From: JBEKHI01 sp050012355 | GTDB lineage: Bacteria; Actinomycetota; Actinomycetes; Streptosporangiales; Streptosporangiaceae | DNA length: 6,833 nt | Reading direction: 5' to 3' | Assembly (NCBI GenBank): GCA_050012355.1 | Contig: JBEKHI010000428.1 | Location: 1 to 6,833, forward strand | Shown: piece after piece, positions 1-6,464 of the stretch | How positions within the stretch are numbered: the stretch's first letter is position 1 | Layout of the letters: every line of letters starts with the position of its first letter | Program-made: the position numbers and the translations under genes | The notes under the pieces: generated by a model | The model's database searches: none | Told to the model about the DNA's origin: nothing | What the model saw: the letters and a program-made list of their open reading frames with translations, nothing else

Positions 1-126
1 GACGCCAACGCCACCACGGTCATGGACTTCCTCGACCTCACGTCTCCTCCCGCATACCTCACGCCGCCCACATCGTCGATCACGGCACCGTCGCCGAGCG
101 GCGCGTCGGGACCCGTGTCACCGTAA
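1..126 (+). CDS. C-terminal end of a probable secreted phosphoesterase (phospholipase C / acid phosphatase family), partial
   Basis: The frame starting at base 1 is open for 41 codons and ends at TAA 124-126. The gene begins outside the window. The visible peptide has a segment reading TTVMDFLDLTSPPAYLTPP (residues 5-23), then a low-complexity Ser/Pro/Thr/Gly tail. A DFxD-x(5)-PP-aromatic-x(2)-PP ending of this kind recalls the C-termini of actinobacterial phosphoesterase-family proteins (phospholipase C, acid phosphatase), which hydrolyse phosphate esters outside the cell. That match is from memory and rests on a short stretch with no catalytic residue visible, so the family call is tentative; the reading frame itself is more secure. 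The gene converges on the mannanase gene, with 144 bp between the stops. Confidence 0.5.
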   Translation, partial: DANATTVMDFLDLTSPPAYLTPPTSSITAPSPSGASGPVSP

Positions 127-216
127 GCCGCCGCGCCAGTGTTCAGGGCCACGAACGCGCGGGTGACTCCAAGCACCCAGCCGGGCCACCACTTATTGTC
201 ACTCCCCGCAACCGGG

Positions 217-243
217 CTGCCTTCATCCGCGTGGTGAAGGCGG
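217..243. terminator. Hairpin between two convergent genes, probable bidirectional terminator
   Basis: GCCTTCA (219-225) and TGAAGGC (235-241) are perfect 7-bp inverted arms around a 9-nt loop. On the plus strand the stem can grow by a T-G and a C-G pair (217-218 with 242-243). It lies 28 nt after the mannanase stop on the minus strand and about 90 nt after the plus-strand stop at 126. No T-run follows on either strand, so it would be a U-less hairpin of the kind common in high-GC actinomycetes. Function is inferred from position. Confidence 0.45.
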
Positions 244-270
244 GCAACTCCTCCGGGCCGGTGGCGACTG

Positions 271-1389
271 CTACCCGCGAGGCGCCCCCTGATCGGTGCC
301 CGGCTGCGGGAGGGCGGCGACCAGCGCCTCGGCGCCGCTGGCCTGGGAGGTGGCCGTTGTGTTCGCGACCGGACCGGACCAGTCCAGGCCGATCTGCCCG
401 GCGCTGTTGGTGTCGTTGTCCTCGATCGAGGTCGCCTGGGCCTGGAAGAACGCGTTGTAGGCGGTGGTCTCGGCGATCGTAGCGAGCATCCGCAGGTCCC
501 GGACGAAGATGCCCTTGAACGCCGGACCGTCGGTGCCGCAGTTGTCTGGCTCGCATGGCTCGACCAGGATGTCGTTTTCTGTGAGCGCGCTCCTCGCCGC
601 GTTGGCTATCGATTCGGCCGTGGTGAGCAGGGCGGTATTGCCGGTGGCCTGATAGAGAGCGGAAAGCCCAGCCAGGATGACGCCCTGGTTGTAGGTCCAG
701 TTCGTGTCGCTGCTGATCTGGCAGCCGCTGGTGAGCCCGTCGTCGACCAGGTTGTAGCCGTTGATCAGCCCGCTGCCGCTGAACCAGTCCCATTCGGCGT
801 CAGCCCAGCTGAGATAAGTGGTATCGCCCGGGATCCGGTTGTGCAGTTCGGCGGTCAGCTCGAGAAAGAGCTCATTTTCTATGGCGTTCTTGTAAGTCTT
901 TGCGGTACTCCACCAGATGCCGCCGCCGCAGGTCGAGTCCCAGTAGCTGTGTATGTAGTTCGCGTCCGTCTCGGCCATCTGCAGGTACGCGGCGTCGCCG
1001 GTGATGTCATAGGCCTGCACCCAGGCCAGCGCCCACCAGCCGGTGTCGTCCATGTAGTCGTTCTCGAAATCCCCGGAGCCGTTGTCATTGAACGCCGCCG
1101 AGATCGCGTAGTCGTAGGAGGTGTCCCCGGTGGTCTGCTCATAGGTCTCGATCGTGCTGAGTGCCACGGCGGACTGCCACCATCCGTCCGCGTCGATCAG
1201 GCCGGTGCCGGAGTTGTAAGACTGCATAAGCTCCGCGATCGCGGAGGAGGCGGGAGTGACGGCAGCCCCGGCTGGGGCTGCCGTCATGACCGCCAGCCCC
1301 AGCCCGAGGATGCCGCCGATCGTTATCAGGGCCGTGACCAGGCGCCTGAGTACTGCCTGCTGACGTGACTGCGGGAGGAAGGATGTCAT
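271..1389 (-). CDS. Secreted glycoside hydrolase family 76 protein, probable endo-alpha-1,6-mannanase
   Basis: 372 aa. GH76 enzymes hydrolyse alpha-1,6-mannan backbones (fungal mannan, mycobacterial-type lipomannan) with retention, using a pair of adjacent aspartates. Here the pair is D114-D115 in YMDDTGWWALAW (112-123). Other family-like blocks are CGGGIWW (154-160), YKNAIENELFL (166-176) and WTYNQG (231-236). The N-terminus is a Sec signal: basic RR at 15-16, hydrophobic core about 17-37, likely cleavage after AGA near 42. No carbohydrate-binding module, membrane anchor or sorting signal follows, so a free extracellular single-domain enzyme is expected. The frame stays open up to an ATG at 1530, but that start would bury the signal peptide behind 47 residues and put the promoter and operator inside the gene. 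The start at 1389 is preferred although its SD (GAAAAGAG, 6 nt away) is weak. Length is normal for a signal peptide plus one GH76 domain. Endo-mannanase activity on a particular mannan is inferred. Confidence 0.92.
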   Translation of the reverse strand: MTSFLPQSRQQAVLRRLVTALITIGGILGLGLAVMTAAPAGAAVTPASSAIAELMQSYNSGTGLIDADGWWQSAVALSTIETYEQTTGDTSYDYAISAAFNDNGSGDFENDYMDDTGWWALAWVQAYDITGDAAYLQMAETDANYIHSYWDSTCGGGIWWSTAKTYKNAIENELFLELTAELHNRIPGDTTYLSWADAEWDWFSGSGLINGYNLVDDGLTSGCQISSDTNWTYNQGVILAGLSALYQATGNTALLTTAESIANAARSALTENDILVEPCEPDNCGTDGPAFKGIFVRDLRMLATIAETTAYNAFFQAQATSIEDNDTNSAGQIGLDWSGPVANTTATSQASGAEALVAALPQPGTDQGAPRG

Positions 1390-1426
1390 GCCGGGCTCTT
1401 TTCGTAGCGCGTCGGCCAGCCAATGC

Positions 1427-1438
1427 GACAACGTTGTC
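1427..1438. promoter_or_regulatory. LacI-family-type operator (perfect 12-bp palindrome)
   Basis: GACAACGTTGTC is a perfect palindrome with a central CG, the form typical of LacI/GalR-family operators that control actinobacterial glycoside hydrolase genes. It lies 38 bp upstream of the mannanase ATG and immediately downstream of the predicted -10, so it would cover about +1 to +12, a position expected for repression by blocking transcription. No LacI-type regulator is encoded in this window. The palindrome is directly seen; the regulator family is inferred from sequence form and the neighbouring gene. Confidence 0.6.
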
Positions 1439-1445
1439 ACCCGTG

Positions 1446-1474
1446 ATTTAAGACCGGTAAACAGATAGTTGCAA
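1446..1474 (-). promoter_or_regulatory. Candidate sigma70-type promoter for the GH76 mannanase
   Basis: On the minus strand TTGCAA (1474-1469) is followed after exactly 17 nt by TTAAAT (1451-1446). These match the -35 and -10 consensus at four of six positions each. This AT-richer patch stands out in high-GC DNA. The predicted transcript would start near 1439, giving a 5' leader of about 50 nt and placing +1 at the edge of the palindrome 1427-1438. Not experimentally supported. Confidence 0.5.
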
Positions 1475-1529
1475 TACCCAACACGAGTCTTGTCACGGCG
1501 CGGGCCTGACACGCTTACGGCCACGGACA

Positions 1530-1561
1530 CGGACGGCAGGAGCGGTGTACTGAACCGTCCG
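1530..1561 (-). terminator. Hairpin right after the exporter operon, possible terminator
   Basis: Minus-strand arms CGGACGG (1561-1555) and CCGTCCG (1536-1530) are perfect 7-bp complements around an 18-nt loop. An alternative smaller stem (CGGT 1546-1543 with ACCG 1557-1554) overlaps it. The hairpin begins 5 nt after the stop of the 115-aa gene, the right place to end the three-gene transcript before the mannanase promoter. No T-run follows, and the loop is long, so the call is modest. Confidence 0.35.
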
Positions 1562-1566
1562 CCGGG

Positions 1567-1914
1567 CTACGTCGCCGAGCGTTCTGACAGGCTCGGCGAG
1601 TTCGCCAGCGCCCTGCGGATCTCGCGGGCGATGCCGAAGGTGTTGACGAGGCGGTCGATGGTGACCCCACCGGGCCTGATCCGCAGCTCCGTCTGACCGC
1701 CTCGCGGGGTGATCGTCACCTGCGCCTTGACGATCCGGTTGTCGCCGATTCCGACGGCGATTGTGTTCGGCTGGCCTTGCTTCAGGCCTTGGAGGACCAG
1801 CTGGCCGATGGCCATCCCTGGCAGCACGTTGTAGTCGGGTCTTAGGCCGTTGCGCAGCACGGTGACCACCTCGTCGGTGGTCAGGTCCGGACGAGGAACA
1901 GTAATGGTAGACAT
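1567..1914 (-). CDS. 115-aa soluble protein of unknown function, coupled to an ABC exporter
   Basis: I do not recognise a named family. The protein has no signal peptide or membrane segment. It looks like one compact alpha/beta domain: strand TITVPRP, helix about 12-22 (TTDEVVTVLRN), a YNVLPGMAIGQ turn (28-38), two strands TIAVGIGDNRIV (51-62) and KAQVTITPR (63-71), strand TELRIRPGGV (74-83), then an amphipathic helix about 84-106 (IDRLVNTFGIAREIRRALA). The start at 1914 is chosen over the longer frame (open to 1965) because AGGAG lies 4 nt upstream and the longer form would run back into the permease gene. The permease stop TAG (1924-1922) overlaps this SD, leaving a 7-nt gap, so translation is probably coupled. 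I have an impression of similar small actinobacterial proteins but cannot verify it. A cytoplasmic accessory role for the exporter is inference from gene order only. Confidence 0.8.
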   Translation of the reverse strand: MSTITVPRPDLTTDEVVTVLRNGLRPDYNVLPGMAIGQLVLQGLKQGQPNTIAVGIGDNRIVKAQVTITPRGGQTELRIRPGGVTIDRLVNTFGIAREIRRALANSPSLSERSAT

Positions 1915-1918
1915 GGCT

Positions 1919-1923
1919 CTCCT
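1919..1923 (-). promoter_or_regulatory. Shine-Dalgarno overlapping the permease stop codon
   Basis: Minus-strand AGGAG (1923-1919) lies 4 nt before the ATG at 1914 and shares two bases with the permease TAG stop (1924-1922). Terminating ribosomes would be delivered onto this site, which fixes the start of the 115-aa gene and implies stoichiometric expression with the permease. Confidence 0.75.
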
Positions 1924-2701
1924 ACTCCCATCGGAAGAAACTCTTGGCCAGGAACCCGAATACAAGCGCGTACGCCGCGAGTACCAGGAGCCCCAGCGTC
2001 GGCGGGAACTGGCCGTATATCGGGTAGACGATCGCCTGCACCGCCGCGCCGAGCGGCGTGAAATGGCTGATGTCCAGCACTACGCTCGGCATCAGCTGGA
2101 CCGGGTAGAAGAGGCCGGAGAAGAACACCAGCGGGTAGAACACCGCCGCCCCGATGCCGCGAACGGCACTAGAGGTCGGGGCCACCGCCGCGATGCACAG
2201 GCCGATCGCGAAGGACGCGGCGATAGACAGCAGGAGGGCCAGCAGGAAGCCGCCCGGGTTCGCCGGTGCGTGCTGGCCGAAGAACGCGATGCTCACCGTC
2301 AGGATCATCGCCGAGGCGATGATCATAACGCACGCCTGCACGGCGAGCTGCGCGGCCAGCACCCAGGAGGCGGGCACCGGCGTGACCGACAGGCGACGGA
2401 GGATGCCCTGTTCCCGGTAGGAGACCAGCGGGCCGGGAAGGTAGATCAGCGCGAGCAGGCCAATCGAGAACGAGATGAGGATCGGGATGTAAATCTGGAA
2501 GGGTGACAGGCCATCCAAGCGCGAGCTGGGATGCTTGAAGACGGGAAGCTCGCCGAAGATGACCATGATCAGCAGCGAGATCCCGATCGCGGCGATCGCC
2601 CCGGCCGGCTGACGCCAGACGAGCCGCACCTCGTTGCGGAAGATCGCGCCGAACGCGGCACGCGGCGGCCGTGCCCGCGGCAACGCATATGAGCTGTTCA
2701 T
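1922..2701 (-). CDS. ABC-2 type transporter permease (DrrB-like exporter membrane subunit)
   Basis: 259 aa, the usual length for a DrrB-like ABC-2 permease. About six hydrophobic spans can be seen: 33-52, 68-92, 112-138, 150-175, 183-205 and 232-252. After the second span comes YREQGILRRLSVTPVP (95-110), the cytoplasmic motif typical of drug/antibiotic-export permeases of this class, which contacts the ATPase. The cytoplasmic N-terminus contains FRNEVRLVWRQP (21-32), also typical. Its ATG at 2701 overlaps the ATPase stop (ATGA, 2701-2698) and has an SD GGGAGGA (2713-2707) inside the ATPase gene, so the two are translationally coupled and should form one transporter (two ATPases and two permeases). 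The substrate cannot be read from the sequence. Drug, lipid or peptide export are all possible. Confidence 0.92.
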   Translation of the reverse strand: MNSSYALPRARPPRAAFGAIFRNEVRLVWRQPAGAIAAIGISLLIMVIFGELPVFKHPSSRLDGLSPFQIYIPILISFSIGLLALIYLPGPLVSYREQGILRRLSVTPVPASWVLAAQLAVQACVMIIASAMILTVSIAFFGQHAPANPGGFLLALLLSIAASFAIGLCIAAVAPTSSAVRGIGAAVFYPLVFFSGLFYPVQLMPSVVLDISHFTPLGAAVQAIVYPIYGQFPPTLGLLVLAAYALVFGFLAKSFFRWE

Positions 2702-3696
2702 GACGGTCCTCCCTGCGGGTGGTCGCGTTCTCCGGTGAGACGCACGTAGGCGTCCTGGAGGCTCGCCGCGTCGAGCCGCACGTCGCGCGCCTCCACACCC
2801 GCCGCGTGCAAGGCGAGGACCACCGCGTTGACCAGCTCACCCGTGCCGGTGACAACGACGTGGCGGCCGTCGCGTTCGACCCTGGTTACCCCGGGCAGCC
2901 CGGTCAGCAGGCCCTCATCGAACGGTCCGGAGGGGACGAACCGCACGGTCTTCCCGCCCTGGACCCGCGCGGCGAGCCCTGCTGGGGTGTCCAGGGCGAC
3001 GATGCGCCCGCCGTCGATCAGCGCCACCCGGTCACACAGCCGCTCGGCCTCCTCCATGAAGTGCGTGACCAGCACGATCGTCGCACCGCGGTCGCGGACC
3101 TGCTCGATGAGCCGCCAGGTGTCGAGGCGGCCCTGCGGGTCCAGGCCCGCCGTCATCTCGTCGAGCACCGCGACCCTCGGCCTGCCGATGAGCGCCAGCG
3201 CCACCGACAGCCGCTGCCGCTGGCCGCCGGACAGGGACCGGTAGTAGTCGCGGCGCTTCCCGGCGAGCCCGAGCGCCTCAACCAGTTCGGTGGTGTCGGC
3301 GGGGCTTTGGTAGAAGGTGCGGTACATGTCGAAGATCTCGCCTACCCGGAGCTTGGCCGGGAACGCGCTGTCCTGAAGCTGCACGCCGACGATCTCGCGG
3401 ACCTGATCCCGGTCGGCCCGGGGATCGAGGCCGAGCAGCCGGATGGTCCCGGCGTCCGGTTCGCGGAGCCCGCTGACGCACTCGACCGTGGTGGTCTTCC
3501 CCGCGCCGTTCGGCCCCAGGATGCCGAAGATCTCGCCCTCGGCCACCGAGAACGACACGTCGCGCACCGCCACCACGGGTCCGTAGCTCTTACGCAGGTG
3601 AGTGACCTGCACGGCCGCGGTCCCGGGCGCGGGGCTAGCGTGGCCCGCTTCCGCCAGCCCGGGCGCATCGTCCGCGCTGGCCTGCTGCGCCATCAT
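2698..3696 (-). CDS. ABC exporter ATP-binding protein (DrrA-like)
   Basis: 332 aa from the ATG at 3696. It energises export through the neighbouring permease. In order: A-loop tyrosine Y38, Walker A GPNGAGKT (61-68), Q-loop Q108, signature LSGGQRQR (155-162), Walker B with D179-E180 inside VAVLDEMTAGLDP, and H-loop H212 in VTHFMEE. The Walker B is followed by MTAGLD rather than the common PTSGLD; this variant occurs in the family and all catalytic residues are present. Residues from about 245 form the C-terminal extension seen in DrrA-like ATPases. The first 28 residues are Ala/Pro/Gly-rich and probably disordered. Two consecutive ATGs (3696 and 3693) follow the strong SD GAGGAGGT (3708-3701); either could be used. 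A longer frame open to 3792 is rejected because it has no SD and runs through a hairpin. Substrate unknown. Confidence 0.93.
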   Translation of the reverse strand: MMAQQASADDAPGLAEAGHASPAPGTAAVQVTHLRKSYGPVVAVRDVSFSVAEGEIFGILGPNGAGKTTTVECVSGLREPDAGTIRLLGLDPRADRDQVREIVGVQLQDSAFPAKLRVGEIFDMYRTFYQSPADTTELVEALGLAGKRRDYYRSLSGGQRQRLSVALALIGRPRVAVLDEMTAGLDPQGRLDTWRLIEQVRDRGATIVLVTHFMEEAERLCDRVALIDGGRIVALDTPAGLAARVQGGKTVRFVPSGPFDEGLLTGLPGVTRVERDGRHVVVTGTGELVNAVVLALHAAGVEARDVRLDAASLQDAYVRLTGERDHPQGGPS

Positions 3697-3700
3697 GCGA

Positions 3701-3708
3701 ACCTCCTC
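3701..3708 (-). promoter_or_regulatory. Strong Shine-Dalgarno fixing the ABC ATPase start
   Basis: Minus-strand GAGGAGGT (3708-3701) lies 5 and 8 nt (counted from the end of AGGAGG) before the tandem ATG codons at 3696 and 3693. It is the best SD in the window and rules out the upstream in-frame start at 3792. Confidence 0.8.
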
Positions 3709-3716
3709 GCCTGTCC

Positions 3717-3737
3717 GGGGCCGGCTGCTCCGGCCCC
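3717..3737 (-). promoter_or_regulatory. Perfect 8-bp GC hairpin in the exporter leader
   Basis: GGGGCCGG (3717-3724) and CCGGCCCC (3730-3737) are exact inverted arms of G/C only, with a 5-nt loop. On the minus strand the hairpin ends 8 nt before the SD of the ABC ATPase, within the 114-nt gap after the LuxR-type gene. It has no T-run, so a simple intrinsic terminator is unlikely. It could be a protein-binding palindrome, a transcript-stabilising or attenuating hairpin, or a weak partial terminator between regulator and exporter. The structure is seen; the role is open. Confidence 0.45.
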
Positions 3738-3810
3738 TCGTGAACAGGTTCGCGCTTACGCCCCGGCCCGCGGCAGGGGTGGAATCACCCACACGAGCAG
3801 GCGGCCCTGA

Positions 3811-6270
3811 TCAGACGAGGCCGACGGCGAGCGCGAGGCGGGTGAGATCAGCGCGACGCCGGCAGCCGGTCTTGTCCCGGATCCGGTCCAGGTGGGAAGT
3901 GACGGTCCGCACCGTGATGTACAGCTGGCCGGCGATCTGCGCGTCGGTGCGGCCCCGCGCGACCAGGGTCAGCAGTTCCCGTTCCCGGGGGCTGAGCCTG
4001 GCCAGGTCCGGTGGGGCAAATGCATCGGCCTCAGCGGGCGCCTGCGGCTCAGCTGAGGCGAGCATGAGGGCGTACTCGGCCGCAGCGGCCGGGCTCATGG
4101 CCGCGCCTCGCTGCTCGGCGGCCAATGTCCGCGTCTCACCGATGAGGTCACGGGCCCGCCGGAGCGGATCGTCCCGGCCACCCGCATCCGACGGCGGGAG
4201 CGGGCCGGGTCCGCCGAGCGCGGACATCGCCGCCCACACCGTGACCGCCGGGGCGTGGCGACGGGTGGCGGCACACAGGCGACCGCAGCAATCCAGGCCG
4301 ACGAGCAGCATGGGCCGCACCCCAGCCTGCGAGGCGATCTCAAGTTGCTCGCGCAGGTGCATCGCCGCCTCGCCGACGTGGTGCGCTTGCAGGTCCAGGA
4401 TCACCCGGTTCCGCAGGTGGCCGGCCAGGGCCGTCAGGTCACCCGTCTCCCGGCTCCAGGCCAGCCCGGCCGCGCAGGCCTGTTCGGCGGCGCCCATGTC
4501 GCCCGCCTCCGCCAGGACCGTCGTGATGAGCTGGCTGACGCCCCGCTGCAGCGCACCGGCGACGTCACCCGGGAGCTGCTGCGCCTGGCGCGCGAGCCGG
4601 TAGGCGCCGTCCCGGTCGCCGCAGTGCCAGGTGGCGAAGCTGAGACAGGCCAGGGCCAACGCCTCCAGTCCCGGCAGGCCGGTCTCCCGGGCCAGCTCCA
4701 GCGCCTGGCGGCCGTCACTGACCGCCTCGGCACTACGGCCCATCGCCGACAGCGTCCCTGCCCTGCCGCCCAGGCACATCGACAAGATCGCCGACCGTAC
4801 CGGCGATGCGGGCCGCACGGCATTTTCCAGCGCGTCGCGGACCGCGGTGAAATGCTCCAGCGCCGCGACCGCATCGCCGGACTGCCCGGCGGCCTGGCCC
4901 AGGTTAAGGCGGGCACTGCACCACTCGTCGCTGCCCGGGGCGGCGTACTCGGCGATCGTGGCTAGCAGCCGTGTCTGGCTGGTCAGCCTGCCGCGGATCT
5001 GCCACCAGGGCCGCAGTGCCTGCGCAATCCGCTGCGCTGTACCGGGGGCATGGCCCATGGCCCAGCCCAGCGCGCGACTCATGGTGGCATCCTCGGCGTC
5101 AAGACGCCGCAGGCTGGCCAGCTCCGTGGTACTGGCCTGCAGACCGCTGGAGCATTCCACGGCCACGTCCACCGCGTAGTCGCTCATCGCTTTCACGGCC
5201 TGGTCGTCTTCGCCGGCCTCGGCGAGCAGCCTGGCCGCGTAGGCCCGCAGTGTCTCCAGCATCGCGTACCGGGTCCGGCCGTCCGGGTCAACGCGCGGGG
5301 GGACTACCAGCGAGGCGTCGACCAGCCGCAGCACGGCTCGTGCGGCGCCGGCCCCTGCGACCGCTTCGGCCGCTTCCAGGGTGAACGGGCCGGGGAACAC
5401 CGACACGGCTCGGAACACCCGCTGCTCGAAGTCGTCAAGCAGCCGGTAGCTCCAGTGCACCGTGGCTGCCAGCGACCGCTGCCGCTGCCCGGCCAGCCGG
5501 TTGCTGTCGGCCAGCAGCTCGAACCGGTCGTCGATCCGCTCCAGTAGTTGCGCCACGCCGAGCACGTCCACCCGCGCCGCGGCCAGCTCGATCGCGAGCG
5601 GCATCCCGTCCAACGCAGCTACCAGCCGGGCCACTGTCGCCCTGGTCGTCTCGTCCAGCGCGAAACTCCGGTCAGCCCGGGCAGCCCGGTCCGCGAACAG
5701 CGTCACCGCCTCGCACTCGGACGCGCCGGACAGGCTCCCGGGACCGGGCAGGGCCAGTGGCCCCAGCCGGTACCGTACTTCCCCCGCGATCCGCAGCGGC
5801 TCCCGGCTGGTGGCCAGCACGCGCACGTCATCGGCACCGAGCAGCAGCCTGCCGCACAGCTCCGCGACGGCCCCGATCACCTGCTCGCAGTTGTCTAGGA
5901 CTAGCAGCAATTGCCGGGCGGCCAGCGCGTCGGCCAGCGCGTCGGCCGCCGCGACCACTGGCAGGTCACGGATGCCCAGTGCCGCACCCACTGCGGTCAC
6001 TACCTGCGCCGGATCCTCGACCCGCGCCAGCTCCGCCAGCCACACCCCGTCAGCGAACCGGCCGGCCACCCGCCTTGCCACCTCGTCGGCCAGCCGTGTC
6101 TTCCCGGCACCGCCTGGCCCGGTCACCGTCACCAGGCGACACTGACTCAGCTGGCCGGCGACATCCGCCACCGCCTGAGCCCGGCCGACGAAACTGGTGA
6201 GCGCGACCGGGAAGCCACGCATGCCCTCCGCCCCGTCCGCCTCCGCTGACCGCCTCACAGCGGTCACCAT
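3811..6270 (-). CDS. Large LuxR-family transcriptional regulator with NB-ARC-like ATPase domain
   Basis: 819 aa from the ATG at 6270. Domains: an entry motif PVALTSFVGR (21-30); P-loop GPGGAGKT (51-58); Walker B LLLVLDNCE (121-129); sensor TSREPL (154-159); GMPLAIELAAARV (223-235), the GxP motif of NB-ARC/STAND ATPases; a winged-helix-like region near 285-350; a long Ala/Leu-rich helical middle, probably TPR-like repeats (about 350-745); and a C-terminal LuxR helix-turn-helix beginning LSPRERELLTLVARG (759-773). Such proteins are nucleotide-dependent switches that oligomerise and activate nearby genes. All nucleotide-binding motifs look intact. An alternative ATG at 6222 (M17, 803 aa) keeps the whole domain and has GGAGG only 2 nt away; the 6270 start has no clear SD, so the true start is uncertain. 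It lies 114 nt upstream of the ABC exporter on the same strand, so the exporter is its most likely target or co-transcribed partner. The ligand is unknown. Confidence 0.92.
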   Translation of the reverse strand: MVTAVRRSAEADGAEGMRGFPVALTSFVGRAQAVADVAGQLSQCRLVTVTGPGGAGKTRLADEVARRVAGRFADGVWLAELARVEDPAQVVTAVGAALGIRDLPVVAAADALADALAARQLLLVLDNCEQVIGAVAELCGRLLLGADDVRVLATSREPLRIAGEVRYRLGPLALPGPGSLSGASECEAVTLFADRAARADRSFALDETTRATVARLVAALDGMPLAIELAAARVDVLGVAQLLERIDDRFELLADSNRLAGQRQRSLAATVHWSYRLLDDFEQRVFRAVSVFPGPFTLEAAEAVAGAGAARAVLRLVDASLVVPPRVDPDGRTRYAMLETLRAYAARLLAEAGEDDQAVKAMSDYAVDVAVECSSGLQASTTELASLRRLDAEDATMSRALGWAMGHAPGTAQRIAQALRPWWQIRGRLTSQTRLLATIAEYAAPGSDEWCSARLNLGQAAGQSGDAVAALEHFTAVRDALENAVRPASPVRSAILSMCLGGRAGTLSAMGRSAEAVSDGRQALELARETGLPGLEALALACLSFATWHCGDRDGAYRLARQAQQLPGDVAGALQRGVSQLITTVLAEAGDMGAAEQACAAGLAWSRETGDLTALAGHLRNRVILDLQAHHVGEAAMHLREQLEIASQAGVRPMLLVGLDCCGRLCAATRRHAPAVTVWAAMSALGGPGPLPPSDAGGRDDPLRRARDLIGETRTLAAEQRGAAMSPAAAAEYALMLASAEPQAPAEADAFAPPDLARLSPRERELLTLVARGRTDAQIAGQLYITVRTVTSHLDRIRDKTGCRRRADLTRLALAVGLV

Positions 6271-6436
6271 ATCTGCGGTCGTGCGTTAGCAACAGGCCAA
6301 GTCGACGACCGGGCCGCGCCTACAAGCACCTCCGGCGGCGCCCACACACAAACCCGCTGAACCGCAGAACCCGCCGACGACAGCGGTCATTGCCCCGGCA
6401 CACGCCCGAAACCCGTCGCCGGTGTCGCCCGTCCGT

Positions 6437-6464
6437 AGCCGTCCGTCGAAAGCCGTCCGTCGAA
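6437..6464. repeat. Tandem 14-bp direct repeat
   Basis: AGCCGTCCGTCGAA occurs twice with no gap (6437-6450 and 6451-6464). A partial third copy, GCCCGTCCGT, precedes it (6427-6436). It lies about 170-200 bp upstream of the LuxR-type gene start. It could be a set of regulator sites or a local duplication. Confidence 0.85.

Noticed and set aside
161..178. Hairpin GGGTG...CACCC after the plus-strand stop
   Set aside because: A 5-bp stem with an 8-nt loop and no T-run; the hairpin at 217-243 is the better candidate.
1390..1530. N-terminal extension of the mannanase to the ATG at 1530
   Set aside because: It would place the promoter and the LacI-type palindrome inside the gene and put 47 residues before a clear Sec signal peptide.
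3777..3790. Small hairpin GGGTG-GAAT-CACCC as a terminator after the LuxR-type gene
   Set aside because: Only a 5-bp stem with no T-run; too common in GC-rich DNA to call.
3697..3792. N-terminal extension of the ABC ATPase to the ATG at 3792
   Set aside because: No SD precedes 3792, while GAGGAGGT lies just before 3696. The extra residues are low-complexity and cover the leader hairpin.
1850..4603. Long plus-strand frames (for example 1850-2506, 2719-3810, 3602-4603)
   Set aside because: They are antisense to clear ABC permease, ATPase and LuxR genes, are rich in Arg/Pro/Gly/Ala from GC-biased codons, and show no family motifs. They are composition shadows.
6351..6374. Three AACC(C)GC units spaced 8-9 nt as a SARP-type operator
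   Set aside because: The spacing does not match the usual 11-bp period, one copy lacks a base, and no SARP gene is in view. The LuxR-type protein lacks an OmpR-like DNA-binding domain.
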